DNA of 45,596 bases from Clostridiales bacterium (GCA_012839705.1 DUMT01000058.1:1-45596); one strand, 5' to 3'. Shown: positions 36,379 to 45,591, numbered from the stretch's first letter. The notes: generated by a model not told the origin, from the sequence alone. Translations and numbers: made by a program.

Positions 36379-37599
36379 CTAACTCCTGTAATCCCCGTTT
36401 ATCCGAACATAATCATATGTAAGGTCGCATCCCCATGAGGTAGCCTCAAACCCGCCGTCGGATAAACCGATATCAATAAGTATCTCCTTTTCCGAAAGCA
36501 CTTTTTTAGCCTCGTCCTCGCTGAAGTCAATACCTGCCCCGTTTTGGCACACCAGAACCGTGCCGGCAGAGGAGCTGAAAGCCACCTTTATTCCGGCGGT
36601 ATTAACATCGGCTCCTGAATACCCAATGGCGCAAAGGACTCTTCCCCAGTTGGCATCTGCGCCAAACATTGCGGCTTTCAAAAGGGAGGAATTAATAACC
36701 GATTTGGCTATTTTTTTAGCGTCCTCCTTTGTGGCGGCGCCTGTAACCCGGCATTCCAAAAGCTTTGTGGCCCCTTCGCCGTCCGCCGCCAAAGCCCGGC
36801 AGAACTTAACGCAAAGCTCCCGCAGCGCCGCGGCAAAAACCTCATAATCGCTGCCTTTTTCTTTAATTACAGGATTGCCCGCCATGCCGTTTGCTAGGAT
36901 TACCACCATATCATTGGTGGAGGTATCCCCGTCAACCGACAGCATGTTGAAGGTATCCTCCACCGTTTCGGACAAAACGGATTTTAAAACTTCCGGGTCA
37001 ACTGCCGCGTCGGTGGTAATAAAGCAGAGCATTGTGGCCATATTTGGGGCTATCATCCCGCTGCCCTTTGCCATGCCGCCGATGGTGCAAACCTTGCCGC
37101 CAAGGGTAAACTGCACCGCGAATTCCTTTTTCACCGTGTCGGTTGTCATGATTGCCTCGGCAGCGTCAGAATGGCCTTCCACAGACAAGCTTTCCGCCAG
37201 TATGGGAAGCCCCTGCTCAATGGGCGAAAGGTTGATTGAAGGCCCGATAATCCCGGTAGACGCCACCAGAACATCCCCGGGGTTTATCCCCAGCGCTTTG
37301 GCTGTAAGGCTGCACATAGCCTCGGCTTTTTCAATGCCGTCAGCGGCACAGGTATTGGCAATCCCGCTGTTGCAGACAACAGCCCTGGCGGTGTTGTCCT
37401 CAAGATGCTGCTGCGTAACAACGCACGGGGCGCCTTTTACAAGATTTTGAGTATATACAGCGGCCGCTGCTGCAGGTATATCTGATACAAGCAGTGCAAG
37501 GTCCTTCTTGCTGCGGTTTTTTCTTATTCCGCAGTGGATTCCCGCCGCCTTGTATCCCTTTGCCGCAGTAACGCCGCCCTCAATAAACTTAAAATCCAT
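36379..37599 (-). CDS. argJ: Bifunctional ornithine acetyltransferase / N-acetylglutamate synthase
   Basis: GGMAKGSGMIAPNMATMLCFITTDA autocleavage region; the ORF opens at 37641, but AAAGGA-N8-ATG supports 37599 (MDFKFIEGGVTAAKG). Confidence 0.97.
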   Translation of the reverse strand: MDFKFIEGGVTAAKGYKAAGIHCGIRKNRSKKDLALLVSDIPAAAAAVYTQNLVKGAPCVVTQQHLEDNTARAVVCNSGIANTCAADGIEKAEAMCSLTAKALGINPGDVLVASTGIIGPSINLSPIEQGLPILAESLSVEGHSDAAEAIMTTDTVKKEFAVQFTLGGKVCTIGGMAKGSGMIAPNMATMLCFITTDAAVDPEVLKSVLSETVEDTFNMLSVDGDTSTNDMVVILANGMAGNPVIKEKGSDYEVFAAALRELCVKFCRALAADGEGATKLLECRVTGAATKEDAKKIAKSVINSSLLKAAMFGADANWGRVLCAIGYSGADVNTAGIKVAFSSSAGTVLVCQNGAGIDFSEDEAKKVLSEKEILIDIGLSDGGFEATSWGCDLTYDYVRINGDYRS

Positions 37600-37622
37600 A
37601 CCCGATTTCCTTTCCAAAAGTC

Positions 37623-37691
37623 TAGAATGCAGTGGGTTCATATCGATACCCGAAGCAGTTTTAGAATGCTGTGGGTATCATATCAATACCC
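37623..37691. repeat. Tandem imperfect duplication of the argC 3' end
   Basis: 37623-37651 TAGAATGCAGTGGGTTCATATCGATACCC versus 37661-37691 TTAGAATGCTGTGGGTATCATATCAATACCC. Confidence 0.8.
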
Positions 37692-38698
37692 GCGGTTTCC
37701 CTAAGGCCGAAAAGCAGGTTCATGTTCTGTATAGCCTGACCTGCCGCGCCTTTAACCATGTTGTCAATAACCGATGTGACAATTAACAGGTTTGTATGCT
37801 CATCCATATAAAGCTGTATGTCGCAGTAGTTGGAGCACTTGACATTCCTTATATCAACACTCGTACCCTCGGGCAAAACCCTGACAAAAAATTCGTTTTT
37901 ATAGGCTTCCTCATAAATTAAGCGGATTTCATTCAAAGTCAGCTTGCCTGTAAGCTTTGCGTACATGGTGGAGAGTATCCCCCTGTTGACAGGCAGCAGG
38001 TGCGGCACAAAGGTGACAGAAACGCTGCCGCCGGCTACTTTCCCCAAAGCCTGCTCAATTTCCGGGGTATGCCTGTGGTTTGCTACCTTATAAGCGGAAA
38101 AAGCTTCGTTGCATTCGGGAAAATGGGTGTTCTGCGTCGGCTTTCTCCCCGCCCCGGTGACCCCCGACTTGGAGTCAATCACAATCCCCAAAGGCTCGAT
38201 AACCCCCGCCTTTAACGCAGGAGCCAGCCCCAAGGCTATGCTTGTGGGATAGCAGCCGGGATTCCCCACAATGGATTTGCCCTTTATTTCTTCCCTGAAA
38301 AGCTCCGGGATTCCATAAACCGCCTTATCATGCAGCTCGGGATATTTGTATTCGCACCCGTACCATTTTTCGTAGTCCTCAGGGTTTTCCAGCCGGAAAT
38401 CAGCCCCAAGGTCAATAAACTTTTTGCCCTGCTGGGTACACTGGTATGCCGTATCCTGTGAAAGCCCGTGGGGCAGGGCGGCAAAAACAACGTCTGAGGA
38501 ATTTACAACATCTTCAGAGGTGGTGCATGTATCATCACAGATTTCCCGCAAAGACGGGTATATTTCTGAAATCTGTTTCCCTTCAAAGGATACAGAGCTT
38601 AGGGCGGAAATTTCCACATCAGGGTGCTTTAACAACAGGCGCACCAGTTCAACGCCGGCATATCCGGTGGCGCCAATTACGCCCGCTTTTATTTTCAC
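37661..38698 (-). CDS. argC: N-acetyl-gamma-glutamyl-phosphate reductase
   Basis: 345 aa, GVIGATGYAGVELVRLLLKHP, IVGNPGCYPTSIALGLAP. Confidence 0.98.
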   Translation of the reverse strand: MKIKAGVIGATGYAGVELVRLLLKHPDVEISALSSVSFEGKQISEIYPSLREICDDTCTTSEDVVNSSDVVFAALPHGLSQDTAYQCTQQGKKFIDLGADFRLENPEDYEKWYGCEYKYPELHDKAVYGIPELFREEIKGKSIVGNPGCYPTSIALGLAPALKAGVIEPLGIVIDSKSGVTGAGRKPTQNTHFPECNEAFSAYKVANHRHTPEIEQALGKVAGGSVSVTFVPHLLPVNRGILSTMYAKLTGKLTLNEIRLIYEEAYKNEFFVRVLPEGTSVDIRNVKCSNYCDIQLYMDEHTNLLIVTSVIDNMVKGAAGQAIQNMNLLFGLRETAGIDMIPTAF

Positions 38699-38713
38699 AA
38701 AAGCTCATTCCTT

Positions 38714-40105
38714 TCACTTTTCCAAGTCCTTCAGTTTTTCCACAATCGCCCTGGCCCTTGAAACCTGCCCTCTGACATTTTCGGGCGCCGGGCCGCCGTA
38801 AACCTTTCTCATGGCAACACAGCGATCAAGGGAGATTGCCTCATAAACATCCTCGCCAAACAAGCCGCAGACTGATTTATAATCCTCCAGCGGCAGGGTT
38901 TCAAGGGTAAGCCCCCTGTCAATACAAAGGGCAACCAGCGTGCCTGTCGCCTTGTAGGCATCCCTGAAGGGCAGCCCTTTGCCCACAAGGTAATCCGCGC
39001 AGTCAGTGGCGTTGATAAACCCGCCCGCTGCGGCTTTCCGCATATTTTCGGTGTTCACCTTCATGGTTTTCACCATTGGCGTGAAGGCGGTAAGGCACAT
39101 CGAAACGGTGTCAAAAGCGTCAAAGATGGCTTCCTTGTCCTCCTGCATATCCTTGTTGTATGCGAGGGGCAGCCCCTTCATCACAGCCAGCAGAGCCATC
39201 AAATCGCCGAACACCCTGCCGGATTTGCCCCTCACCAGTTCCGCGATATCCGGGTTTTTCTTCTGGGGCATAATCGATGAGCCGGTGGAAAACGCGTCAT
39301 CCAGCTCGATAAATTTAAACTCCCAGGAGCACCAGAGTATTATCTCCTCGGAAAACCGGGACAAATGCACCATTATAATTGAAATCACGCCGGCAAGTTC
39401 AATGGCAAAATCCCTGTCGGACACTCCGTCCAGCGAATTGTTTGTAACGCCTGCAAGCCCCAGTTCCCCTGCCACAGCTTCCCTGTCCAGCGGATAAGTG
39501 GTGGAAGCCAGGGCGCCGGAACCCAGGGGGGATACATCCATACGTTTACAGGCGTCATCCAGCCGGCTTAAATCCCGCAGGAACATTTCAACATAAGCCA
39601 TCAGGTGATGCCCAAAGGTAATGGGCTGCGCCCGCTGCAAATGGGTATATCCCGGCATAACCGCATCCGAATACTTTTCTGCCTTGTCACACAGAACCTC
39701 AATCAAACCTATCAGCTGTTTTCTCAAAGCAGCGCACTGGTTTTTCAGATAAAGCCTTATATCCAAAGCCACCTGGTCGTTCCTGCTCCTGCCGGTATGC
39801 AGCCTTTTACCTGCATCCCCTATCCTGGCGGTCAGTTCCGCCTCCACAAAGGTATGTATGTCCTCGGCGTTCATGTCTATTTCCAGCTTGCCGGACTCAA
39901 TATCTGCAAGGATATCGGAAAGCCCGTCCCTTATGGCTTTTGCGTCCTCGCCGGAGATAATACCCTGCTTTGCAAGCATTGCGGCGTGAGCCATGCTGCC
40001 GGCGATATCCTCCCTGAACATCCTGGAATCAAAAGAAATTGAGGAGTTAAAATCATTCGTCTTTTTGTCCAGCTCCTTGCGAAACCGGCCTTCCCAAAGT
40101 TTCAT
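38714..40105 (-). CDS. argH: Argininosuccinate lyase
   Basis: 463 aa, MKLWEGRFRKELDKKTNDFNSSISFDSRM, TGSSIMPQKKNPDIAELVRGK. Confidence 0.99.
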   Translation of the reverse strand: MKLWEGRFRKELDKKTNDFNSSISFDSRMFREDIAGSMAHAAMLAKQGIISGEDAKAIRDGLSDILADIESGKLEIDMNAEDIHTFVEAELTARIGDAGKRLHTGRSRNDQVALDIRLYLKNQCAALRKQLIGLIEVLCDKAEKYSDAVMPGYTHLQRAQPITFGHHLMAYVEMFLRDLSRLDDACKRMDVSPLGSGALASTTYPLDREAVAGELGLAGVTNNSLDGVSDRDFAIELAGVISIIMVHLSRFSEEIILWCSWEFKFIELDDAFSTGSSIMPQKKNPDIAELVRGKSGRVFGDLMALLAVMKGLPLAYNKDMQEDKEAIFDAFDTVSMCLTAFTPMVKTMKVNTENMRKAAAGGFINATDCADYLVGKGLPFRDAYKATGTLVALCIDRGLTLETLPLEDYKSVCGLFGEDVYEAISLDRCVAMRKVYGGPAPENVRGQVSRARAIVEKLKDLEK

Positions 40106-40152
40106 GCCGCTACCTCATCCCATCTTAAATCCACAATTATGCAATTATGTTA

Positions 40153-40179
40153 CAAGGGCACGGATTGCCGTGCCCCTTG
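40153..40179. repeat. Stem-loop between argG and argH
   Basis: CAAGGGCACGG-ATTG-CCGTGCCCCTTG, one bulge; no clear U-tract on the minus strand. Confidence 0.6.
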
Positions 40180-40203
40180 GAATATTTAGTTTAAATAACC
40201 GGA

Positions 40204-41421
40204 TTATTTCTTATTTTTCAAATCCTTCATAGCCTTAACCTTAATCGGCAGGCCAAAGAGGTTGATGAATCCTTCCGCATCCTTCTGGTTATACACTTCG
40301 TCCTCATCAAAGGTGGCAATTTCCTCGTCATAAAGTGAATAGGGCGAAGTGACTGACGCCAGAATCATGTTGCCCTTATACAGCTTGAGCTTAACATCCC
40401 CTGTGACAGTCTGCTGGGTAGTTTCAACAAAGGCGGAAAGGGCTTCCCTTAACGGAGTGAACCACTGCCCGTAATAAACCAGCTCGCTGAACCTGCCCGC
40501 CACCATCTGCTGTTTGTAATGCATTGTGTCGCGGTCAAGGGTCAGGGTTTCCAGCGCCTGATGGGCCTTGTAAAGGATCGCGCCGCCCGGGGTCTCATAA
40601 ACTCCGCGGCTCTTCATGCCGACAAGGCGGTTTTCAACCATGTCCACAATGCCGATACCGTTGGCGCCGCCCAGCTCGTTGAGTTTGCGGATAAGGGAAA
40701 CGCCGTCCATTTTTACCCCGTCAACCGCCACCGGCACTCCCTTTTCAAAGGATATGGTAACGTATGTTGGCTTATCGGGAGCCTTTTCGGGAGAAACGCT
40801 CATTTCAAGGATTTTGTCATAATCAGGCTCATTTGCGGGGTCCTCAAGGTCAAGGCCTTCGTGGGACAAGTGCCAGATATTTTTGTCCTTTGAGTATTTT
40901 GTTTCGCGGCTAACACTAATCGGCACATTTCTGGACTCGGCATAATCGATTTCCTCATCCCTGGATTTGATATCCCAAATACGCCACGGGGCAATGATTT
41001 TCATATTCGGCGCAAAAGCCTTAATGGTAAGCTCAAAACGGACCTGGTCGTTGCCCTTTCCGGTACATCCATGGGCAATGGCATCGGCGCCTTCCGCCAG
41101 GGCAATTTCAACAATCCTCTTTGCAATAATCGGGCGGGCAAAGGATGTGCCGAGCAGATACTGGTTTTCGTAAACCGCTCCCGCTTTAAGGGTGGGGAAA
41201 ATGAAATCCTCAACAAATTCCTTTTTCAAATCCTCTATGTAGATTTTTGAAGCGCCGGTTTTAATAGCCTTTTCCTTAAGCCCGGACAGCTCTTCCCCCT
41301 GCCCGACGTCCGCGGCAACGGCGATAACCTCACAGTTGTAATTTTCCTTCAGCCACGGGATGATAATGGATGTATCAAGCCCTCCTGAATAAGCAAGAAC
41401 CACTTTTTTAATCGAATCCAT
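40204..41421 (-). CDS. argG: Argininosuccinate synthase
   Basis: [23 protein letters not shown]; the ORF opens at 41430, but the RBS fits ATG at 41421 (MDSIKKVV). Confidence 0.99.
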   Translation of the reverse strand: MDSIKKVVLAYSGGLDTSIIIPWLKENYNCEVIAVAADVGQGEELSGLKEKAIKTGASKIYIEDLKKEFVEDFIFPTLKAGAVYENQYLLGTSFARPIIAKRIVEIALAEGADAIAHGCTGKGNDQVRFELTIKAFAPNMKIIAPWRIWDIKSRDEEIDYAESRNVPISVSRETKYSKDKNIWHLSHEGLDLEDPANEPDYDKILEMSVSPEKAPDKPTYVTISFEKGVPVAVDGVKMDGVSLIRKLNELGGANGIGIVDMVENRLVGMKSRGVYETPGGAILYKAHQALETLTLDRDTMHYKQQMVAGRFSELVYYGQWFTPLREALSAFVETTQQTVTGDVKLKLYKGNMILASVTSPYSLYDEEIATFDEDEVYNQKDAEGFINLFGLPIKVKAMKDLKNKK

Positions 41422-41498
41422 CAAAACCATTTCCTTTCCAATATTTCGTATATTAATAGCTTTTTGAAAGCATTTGTTTGCGTTTAAGGGATGAGCAT

Positions 41499-41527
41499 AT
41501 TATAACTGCATAAAGCATAATTTTCAA
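41499..41527 (-). promoter_or_regulatory. SigA-type promoter of the argGHCJBDF operon
   Basis: Minus strand TTGAAA-N17-TATAAT. Confidence 0.65.
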
Positions 41528-41698
41528 TAGGTTTTTTCGTATAATTATACCGAAATATGAAATTTGTTATTTTTAACATAAAAACTCGTCAAACTGCATG
41601 TTATCTATGTTGCAGCGTAAAACTCCATTCGTAATAATACAATTAATTTTGTATATTTATTCATTATATGCGGCGGTTTATGCAAAATTTAAAACGCC

Positions 41699-41737
41699 GT
41701 TTAAAATCCAGATTTCGGATTTTTGCAAACGGCGTTA
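41699..41737 (-). terminator. Terminator-like hairpin downstream of nadA
   Basis: AACGCCGTTT ... AAACGGCGTT inverted repeat just after the nadA stop. Confidence 0.6.
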
Positions 41738-41759
41738 TGGTTATGCGGGTTATTTTCGT

Positions 41760-42689
41760 TTAGCCCCCCAGGCGGATCATTTCGTCAATACACTTGCGGG
41801 CAGCCTTAATGGTTTCGGGGTCCATTACAATTTCCTCCCCGCCTTTTCCTTCAAGGGCGCGCAGTACATCCACCAGGGTAGTCGCCTTCATATTGGGGCA
41901 AATCAGGTTTTTGGACAGGGGGAAGAACCGCTTGTCCGGGCACATGTACTGCAAATGCTCGATTATGCTGTTCTCGGTTCCTATTATAAAGTCGGTATGT
42001 GTGGTGTTGTTTTTCGCAAACTCCATTATAGCCGAGGTGGAACCGACAAAATCCGCCCTTTCCACAACCTTCGGCACACATTCGGGATGTACTAAAAGCA
42101 GCGCGTTCGGATAAAGCTCCCTTGCCTTTTCAACTTCCCTGACAGTCACGGAGGCATGGATCGGGCACCCTCCCTGAAGGAGCTTTATTTCCTTTTCCGG
42201 CACCTGCTTTTGGACATAGGCGCCAAGGTTGCAGTCAGGGATAAAGGCTATGCGCTCATTGGGAATCTGCTTAACAATTTTAACTGCGGTGGATGATGTC
42301 ACGCAGACATCGCAGACGGTTTTAAGCTCCGCCGTAGTGTTTATATATGCTACAATAGTATATTCCGGGTTTTTCTCTTTAAAATACCGTATCATTTCGG
42401 GCTCCATCTGCTCCGCCATGGGGCAGCCGGCTATCGGGTTAACAAGGATAACCTTTTTATCCTCCGACAGCATTTTCACAGTTTCCGCCATAAAGCGCAC
42501 GCCGCACATTAGAACAGTTTTCTGCGGCGCCTTTTGCGCCATGACGCTGAGCTGATAGGAATCCCCCATGAAATCAGCAATTTCGACTATTTCACGGGCC
42601 TGATAGCTATGGGCGAGGATACATACATCCTTTTCCTTTTTAAGTCGCATTATCTCGTCCTGCATCTCTCGTATTCTCAAATCAACCAT
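41760..42689 (-). CDS. nadA: Quinolinate synthase A
   Basis: 309 aa, ILAHSYQAREIVEIADFMGDSYQLSVMAQ, CPDKRFFPLSKNLICPNMK. Confidence 0.97.
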   Translation of the reverse strand: MVDLRIREMQDEIMRLKKEKDVCILAHSYQAREIVEIADFMGDSYQLSVMAQKAPQKTVLMCGVRFMAETVKMLSEDKKVILVNPIAGCPMAEQMEPEMIRYFKEKNPEYTIVAYINTTAELKTVCDVCVTSSTAVKIVKQIPNERIAFIPDCNLGAYVQKQVPEKEIKLLQGGCPIHASVTVREVEKARELYPNALLLVHPECVPKVVERADFVGSTSAIMEFAKNNTTHTDFIIGTENSIIEHLQYMCPDKRFFPLSKNLICPNMKATTLVDVLRALEGKGGEEIVMDPETIKAARKCIDEMIRLGG

Positions 42690-42706
42690 CCTTTCAAATT
42701 CTCGAA

Positions 42707-43789
42707 TTATTTTATAATATCCGCAACAATTCCGCCGCCCACAACAGTATCGCCGTGGTAGAACACAGCCGACTGCCCGGGGGCTGCCGAAAACTGCGGG
42801 GTTTCATATCTAACCTCAACCCCATCCCTGTGGGGGTATAAAATAGCCGGCACCTCCGGCTGGTGATACCGGGTTTTTACCGTTGCGGCAACAGGTTCCC
42901 GAAGCTCGTCAAACAGTATCCAGTTGACATCCCGGGCGATGAAACCCGCAGATTTAAGCTCATCCTTTGAGCCCAGCACCACGGTGTTTTTCTCAGGGTC
43001 CTTGGCGATTACGTATTTTGGCTCACCAAACCCGATGCCAAGCCCCTTCCTCTGGCCAATGGTGTACCTGTGGTGCCCCTTGTGCTTACCGAGGATATTG
43101 CCCTTTGTATCCACAAAATTCCCTTCAGGGATGTCAACTCCCATCGAGCGCTCCAGAAAAGCGGCATAATCCCCGTCCGGGACAAAGCAAATATCCTGGC
43201 TGTCGGGCTTTCTGGCATTCACCAGCCCCCGCTCCTCCGCAAGCTTCCTGACCTCCGTTTTCAACAGGTTTCCCAGCGGGAAAAAGGTATGGGCAAGCTC
43301 GTCCTGGGTGAGGGCATAAAGCACATAGGTCTGGTCCTTTGAGATATCCCGTGCCTTTTTCAAAAGCCAGCGGTTGATGGAACTGTCATATTCTATCCTG
43401 GCATAATGCCCTGTGGCGATATACTCCATCCCCAAAAGTCTTGCCCGGTTGAGCAGGCGCGGGAATTTTATAAACCTGTTGCAGTCAATGCAGGGGTTCG
43501 GGGTCCTGCCGGAGGCATACTCGGCGGCAAAGCGGGACATGACATCCTTCCTGAACTCATCCACATAGGAAAACACCACATGCCTGAAACCCATCTTCGC
43601 CGCAACCCTGCGGGCATCCTCCACATCGGTGAGGGAACAGCAGGTGCGCATGTTGCAGACTCCGATATCCTCGTTTTCATAGAGTTTCAGGGTAACGCCG
43701 CAGATTTCATGGCCCTGCTCTTTCAGCAAAGCCGCTGCTACGGAACTGTCCACCCCGCCACTCATTGCGACAAGAACCTTTGCCATCAA
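42707..43789 (-). CDS. mnmA: tRNA-specific 2-thiouridylase MnmA
   Basis: 360 aa, KVLVAMSGGVDSSVAAALLKEQGHE, TPNPCIDCNRFIKF, KPDSQDICFVPDGDY. Confidence 0.98.
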   Translation of the reverse strand: MMAKVLVAMSGGVDSSVAAALLKEQGHEICGVTLKLYENEDIGVCNMRTCCSLTDVEDARRVAAKMGFRHVVFSYVDEFRKDVMSRFAAEYASGRTPNPCIDCNRFIKFPRLLNRARLLGMEYIATGHYARIEYDSSINRWLLKKARDISKDQTYVLYALTQDELAHTFFPLGNLLKTEVRKLAEERGLVNARKPDSQDICFVPDGDYAAFLERSMGVDIPEGNFVDTKGNILGKHKGHHRYTIGQRKGLGIGFGEPKYVIAKDPEKNTVVLGSKDELKSAGFIARDVNWILFDELREPVAATVKTRYHQPEVPAILYPHRDGVEVRYETPQFSAAPGQSAVFYHGDTVVGGGIVADIIK

Positions 43790-43822
43790 TTTTTCTCCTT
43801 TGAATTAAATAAGCAAAACGCG

Positions 43823-43838
43823 GCAATACGCGTATTGC
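43823..43838. promoter_or_regulatory. 16-bp perfect palindrome in the mnmA leader
   Basis: GCAATACGCGTATTGC. Confidence 0.75.
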
Positions 43839-43851
43839 GCATGTTGCACGT

Positions 43852-43867
43852 GTATAATATATTATAC
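43852..43867. promoter_or_regulatory. 16-bp perfect palindrome overlapping the mnmA -10
   Basis: GTATAATATATTATAC. Confidence 0.75.
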
Positions 43868-43888
43868 TTTAAACCGCTATTATTACAA
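43861..43888 (-). promoter_or_regulatory. Putative SigA promoter of mnmA-nadA
   Basis: Minus strand TTGTAA-N16-TATAAT. Confidence 0.55.
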
Positions 43889-43896
43889 GCCACAAT

Positions 43897-43930
43897 AAAA
43901 AGATTCTCCCGCAAGCGGGAGAATCTTTTT
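43897..43930. terminator. Intrinsic terminator of the Re-citrate synthase-like gene
   Basis: AAAAAGATTCTCCCGC-AA-GCGGGAGAATCTTTTT, perfect 16-bp arms. Confidence 0.92.
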
Positions 43931-43966
43931 AAAATATATTCCTCCCCTTTGTAAGAGGGATATATT

Positions 43967-45361
43967 TTATTCTGACCTGCTTTCCCTGAGCTTGAGCACA
44001 TGCTTTAAGTGGAGTTTAACCTGCTGCTCCAGCTCGGCATCTCCGATAACCGTTGTCCTGCCGCTGGCATATTCGGAGTCAACCCATTCCTTAATCTTTG
44101 CAATGCCGGGGTCCTTCTTGTCAATCCTGTCATCCCCCGTAAGCTGGTAATAGGAATTAATCCATGCAGCAATGCCGGCAGTTCCGGAATGGGCATCCAC
44201 CACAACAATCGGCGGCCTGCCCAGTATATCGGTTGTATTGAAGATATTGTAAATTTCCTCGTCCTTAAGCAACCCGTCGGCATGTATCCCCGCCCTGGTG
44301 GCATTGAAGGCACGCCCGACAAAGGGTGTGCGGGGCGGAATCTCGAAATTCAGGTGGTTTTCAAAGTATTCGGCAATTTCGGTAATAACTTTAAGGTTCA
44401 TACCGCCGTTGTTGCCTTTAATCTGGCAGTATTCAATGACCATAGCCTCCAGCGGCGTATTGCCGGTGCGCTCGCCGATACCGAGAAGGGATGTATTGAC
44501 CGAGGAGCATCCGTACAGCCATGCGGTGACGGCGTTAGGCACCGCATTGTAAAAATCGTTGTGACCGTGCCATTCAAGCTGCTCTGACGGCACCCCTGCA
44601 TAGTTTGTAAACCCGTAAATAATCTGCTGTACGCTTCTTGGCAGCACAATGCCGGGGATTGAGGAGCCAAGCCCCAGGGTATCGCAGGCGCGTATTTTTA
44701 TCGGAATCCCGCTTTCCCTTGACAAGTCCATCAGCTTTTCGGCAAAGGGAAGGACAAACCCCTGGAAATCCGCACGGGTAATGTCCTCGAAATGGCAGCG
44801 GGGTACGATTCCGGCATTCAGCGCCTCCTCAACCACCGCAAGGTAATTCTTCATCGCTTCCTTTCTTGTCCATCCAAGCTTTTTGAAAATGTGATAGTCG
44901 GAGCAGGAAACCAGTATGCCCGTTTCCCTGATTTCCATGGATTTTACAAGGGCGAAATCCTCCTTGCGGGCGCGAATCCAGGCGGTAATCTCGGGGAATT
45001 TAAACCCAAGCTCCCTGCACTTTGCCACCGCTTCCTTGTCTTTTTTGGAATACAGGAAGAACTCGGTCTGCCGGATAATGCCGCTGCCGTTGTCGAGCTT
45101 ATTCAGCAGCTTGTATATGTCAACAATCTCATCAACAGAATATGGAGAACGGGCCTGCTGGCCATCGCGGAAAGTGGTATCTGTAATAAATATCTCATCC
45201 GGGAGATTCATTGGCACGATACGCTGGTTAAAAATATACCTGGGGATATCGTTGTATGGATACATGTTCCTGAACAGGTTTGGTTCCGGCGTATCGTTAA
45301 ACTGAAACCCGGGCTCAAGCAACCCTGATTTTTTGTTTAGCGTAGGTACCATGCTAGCCAT
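43967..45361 (-). CDS. Re-citrate synthase / homocitrate synthase-like (HMGL/IPMS superfamily) enzyme
   Basis: 464 aa, IFITDTTFRDGQQARSPYSVDEIVDIYKLL, IRACDTLGLG, LEWHGHNDFYNAVPNAVTAW; resembles the clostridial Re-citrate synthase group rather than LeuA. Confidence 0.7.
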   Translation of the reverse strand: MASMVPTLNKKSGLLEPGFQFNDTPEPNLFRNMYPYNDIPRYIFNQRIVPMNLPDEIFITDTTFRDGQQARSPYSVDEIVDIYKLLNKLDNGSGIIRQTEFFLYSKKDKEAVAKCRELGFKFPEITAWIRARKEDFALVKSMEIRETGILVSCSDYHIFKKLGWTRKEAMKNYLAVVEEALNAGIVPRCHFEDITRADFQGFVLPFAEKLMDLSRESGIPIKIRACDTLGLGSSIPGIVLPRSVQQIIYGFTNYAGVPSEQLEWHGHNDFYNAVPNAVTAWLYGCSSVNTSLLGIGERTGNTPLEAMVIEYCQIKGNNGGMNLKVITEIAEYFENHLNFEIPPRTPFVGRAFNATRAGIHADGLLKDEEIYNIFNTTDILGRPPIVVVDAHSGTAGIAAWINSYYQLTGDDRIDKKDPGIAKIKEWVDSEYASGRTTVIGDAELEQQVKLHLKHVLKLRESRSE

Positions 45362-45425
45362 AGTTAATCCTCCTATCCAATTATTCTCCTCGTTTTTCCA
45401 AAGCCAAACATAGGCAATTTCTATG

Positions 45426-45455
45426 ATTATAACCTAATCGAGCAGCAAATGTCAA
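45426..45455 (-). promoter_or_regulatory. SigA promoter of the Re-citrate synthase-like gene
   Basis: Minus strand TTGACA-N18-TATAAT. Confidence 0.75.
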
Positions 45456-45562
45456 ATATGGCAGCGGTTTATGTTGCTAATATGGTAAATAATTATAAAG
45501 ATTAGATAAAAAATCAGGGAATAGTAATAAAATATTTTTATGAACAATGTGTTACCATCTTA

Positions 45563-45591
45563 TTGATTTTTTATTAAATTTCTCATATACT
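45563..45591 (+). promoter_or_regulatory. Possible SigA promoter reading off the right edge
   Basis: TTGATT-N17-TATACT. Confidence 0.4.

Noticed and set aside
34139-38801. Numerous plus-strand ORFs of 70-197 aa opposite argF-argD-argB-argJ-argC
   Set aside because: Antisense shadows of conserved arg genes in high-GC codon positions; no recognisable domains.
41431-41760. T-box or arginine-responsive leader upstream of argG
   Set aside because: Predicted leader is only about 60-70 nt and no T-box sequence or terminator/antiterminator pair is visible.
43930-43969. Additional regulatory hairpin AAAATATATTCCTCC...GAGGGATATATTTT
   Set aside because: Overlaps the end of the Re-citrate synthase-like CDS and abuts the strong terminator at 43897-43930; most simply part of the termination region.
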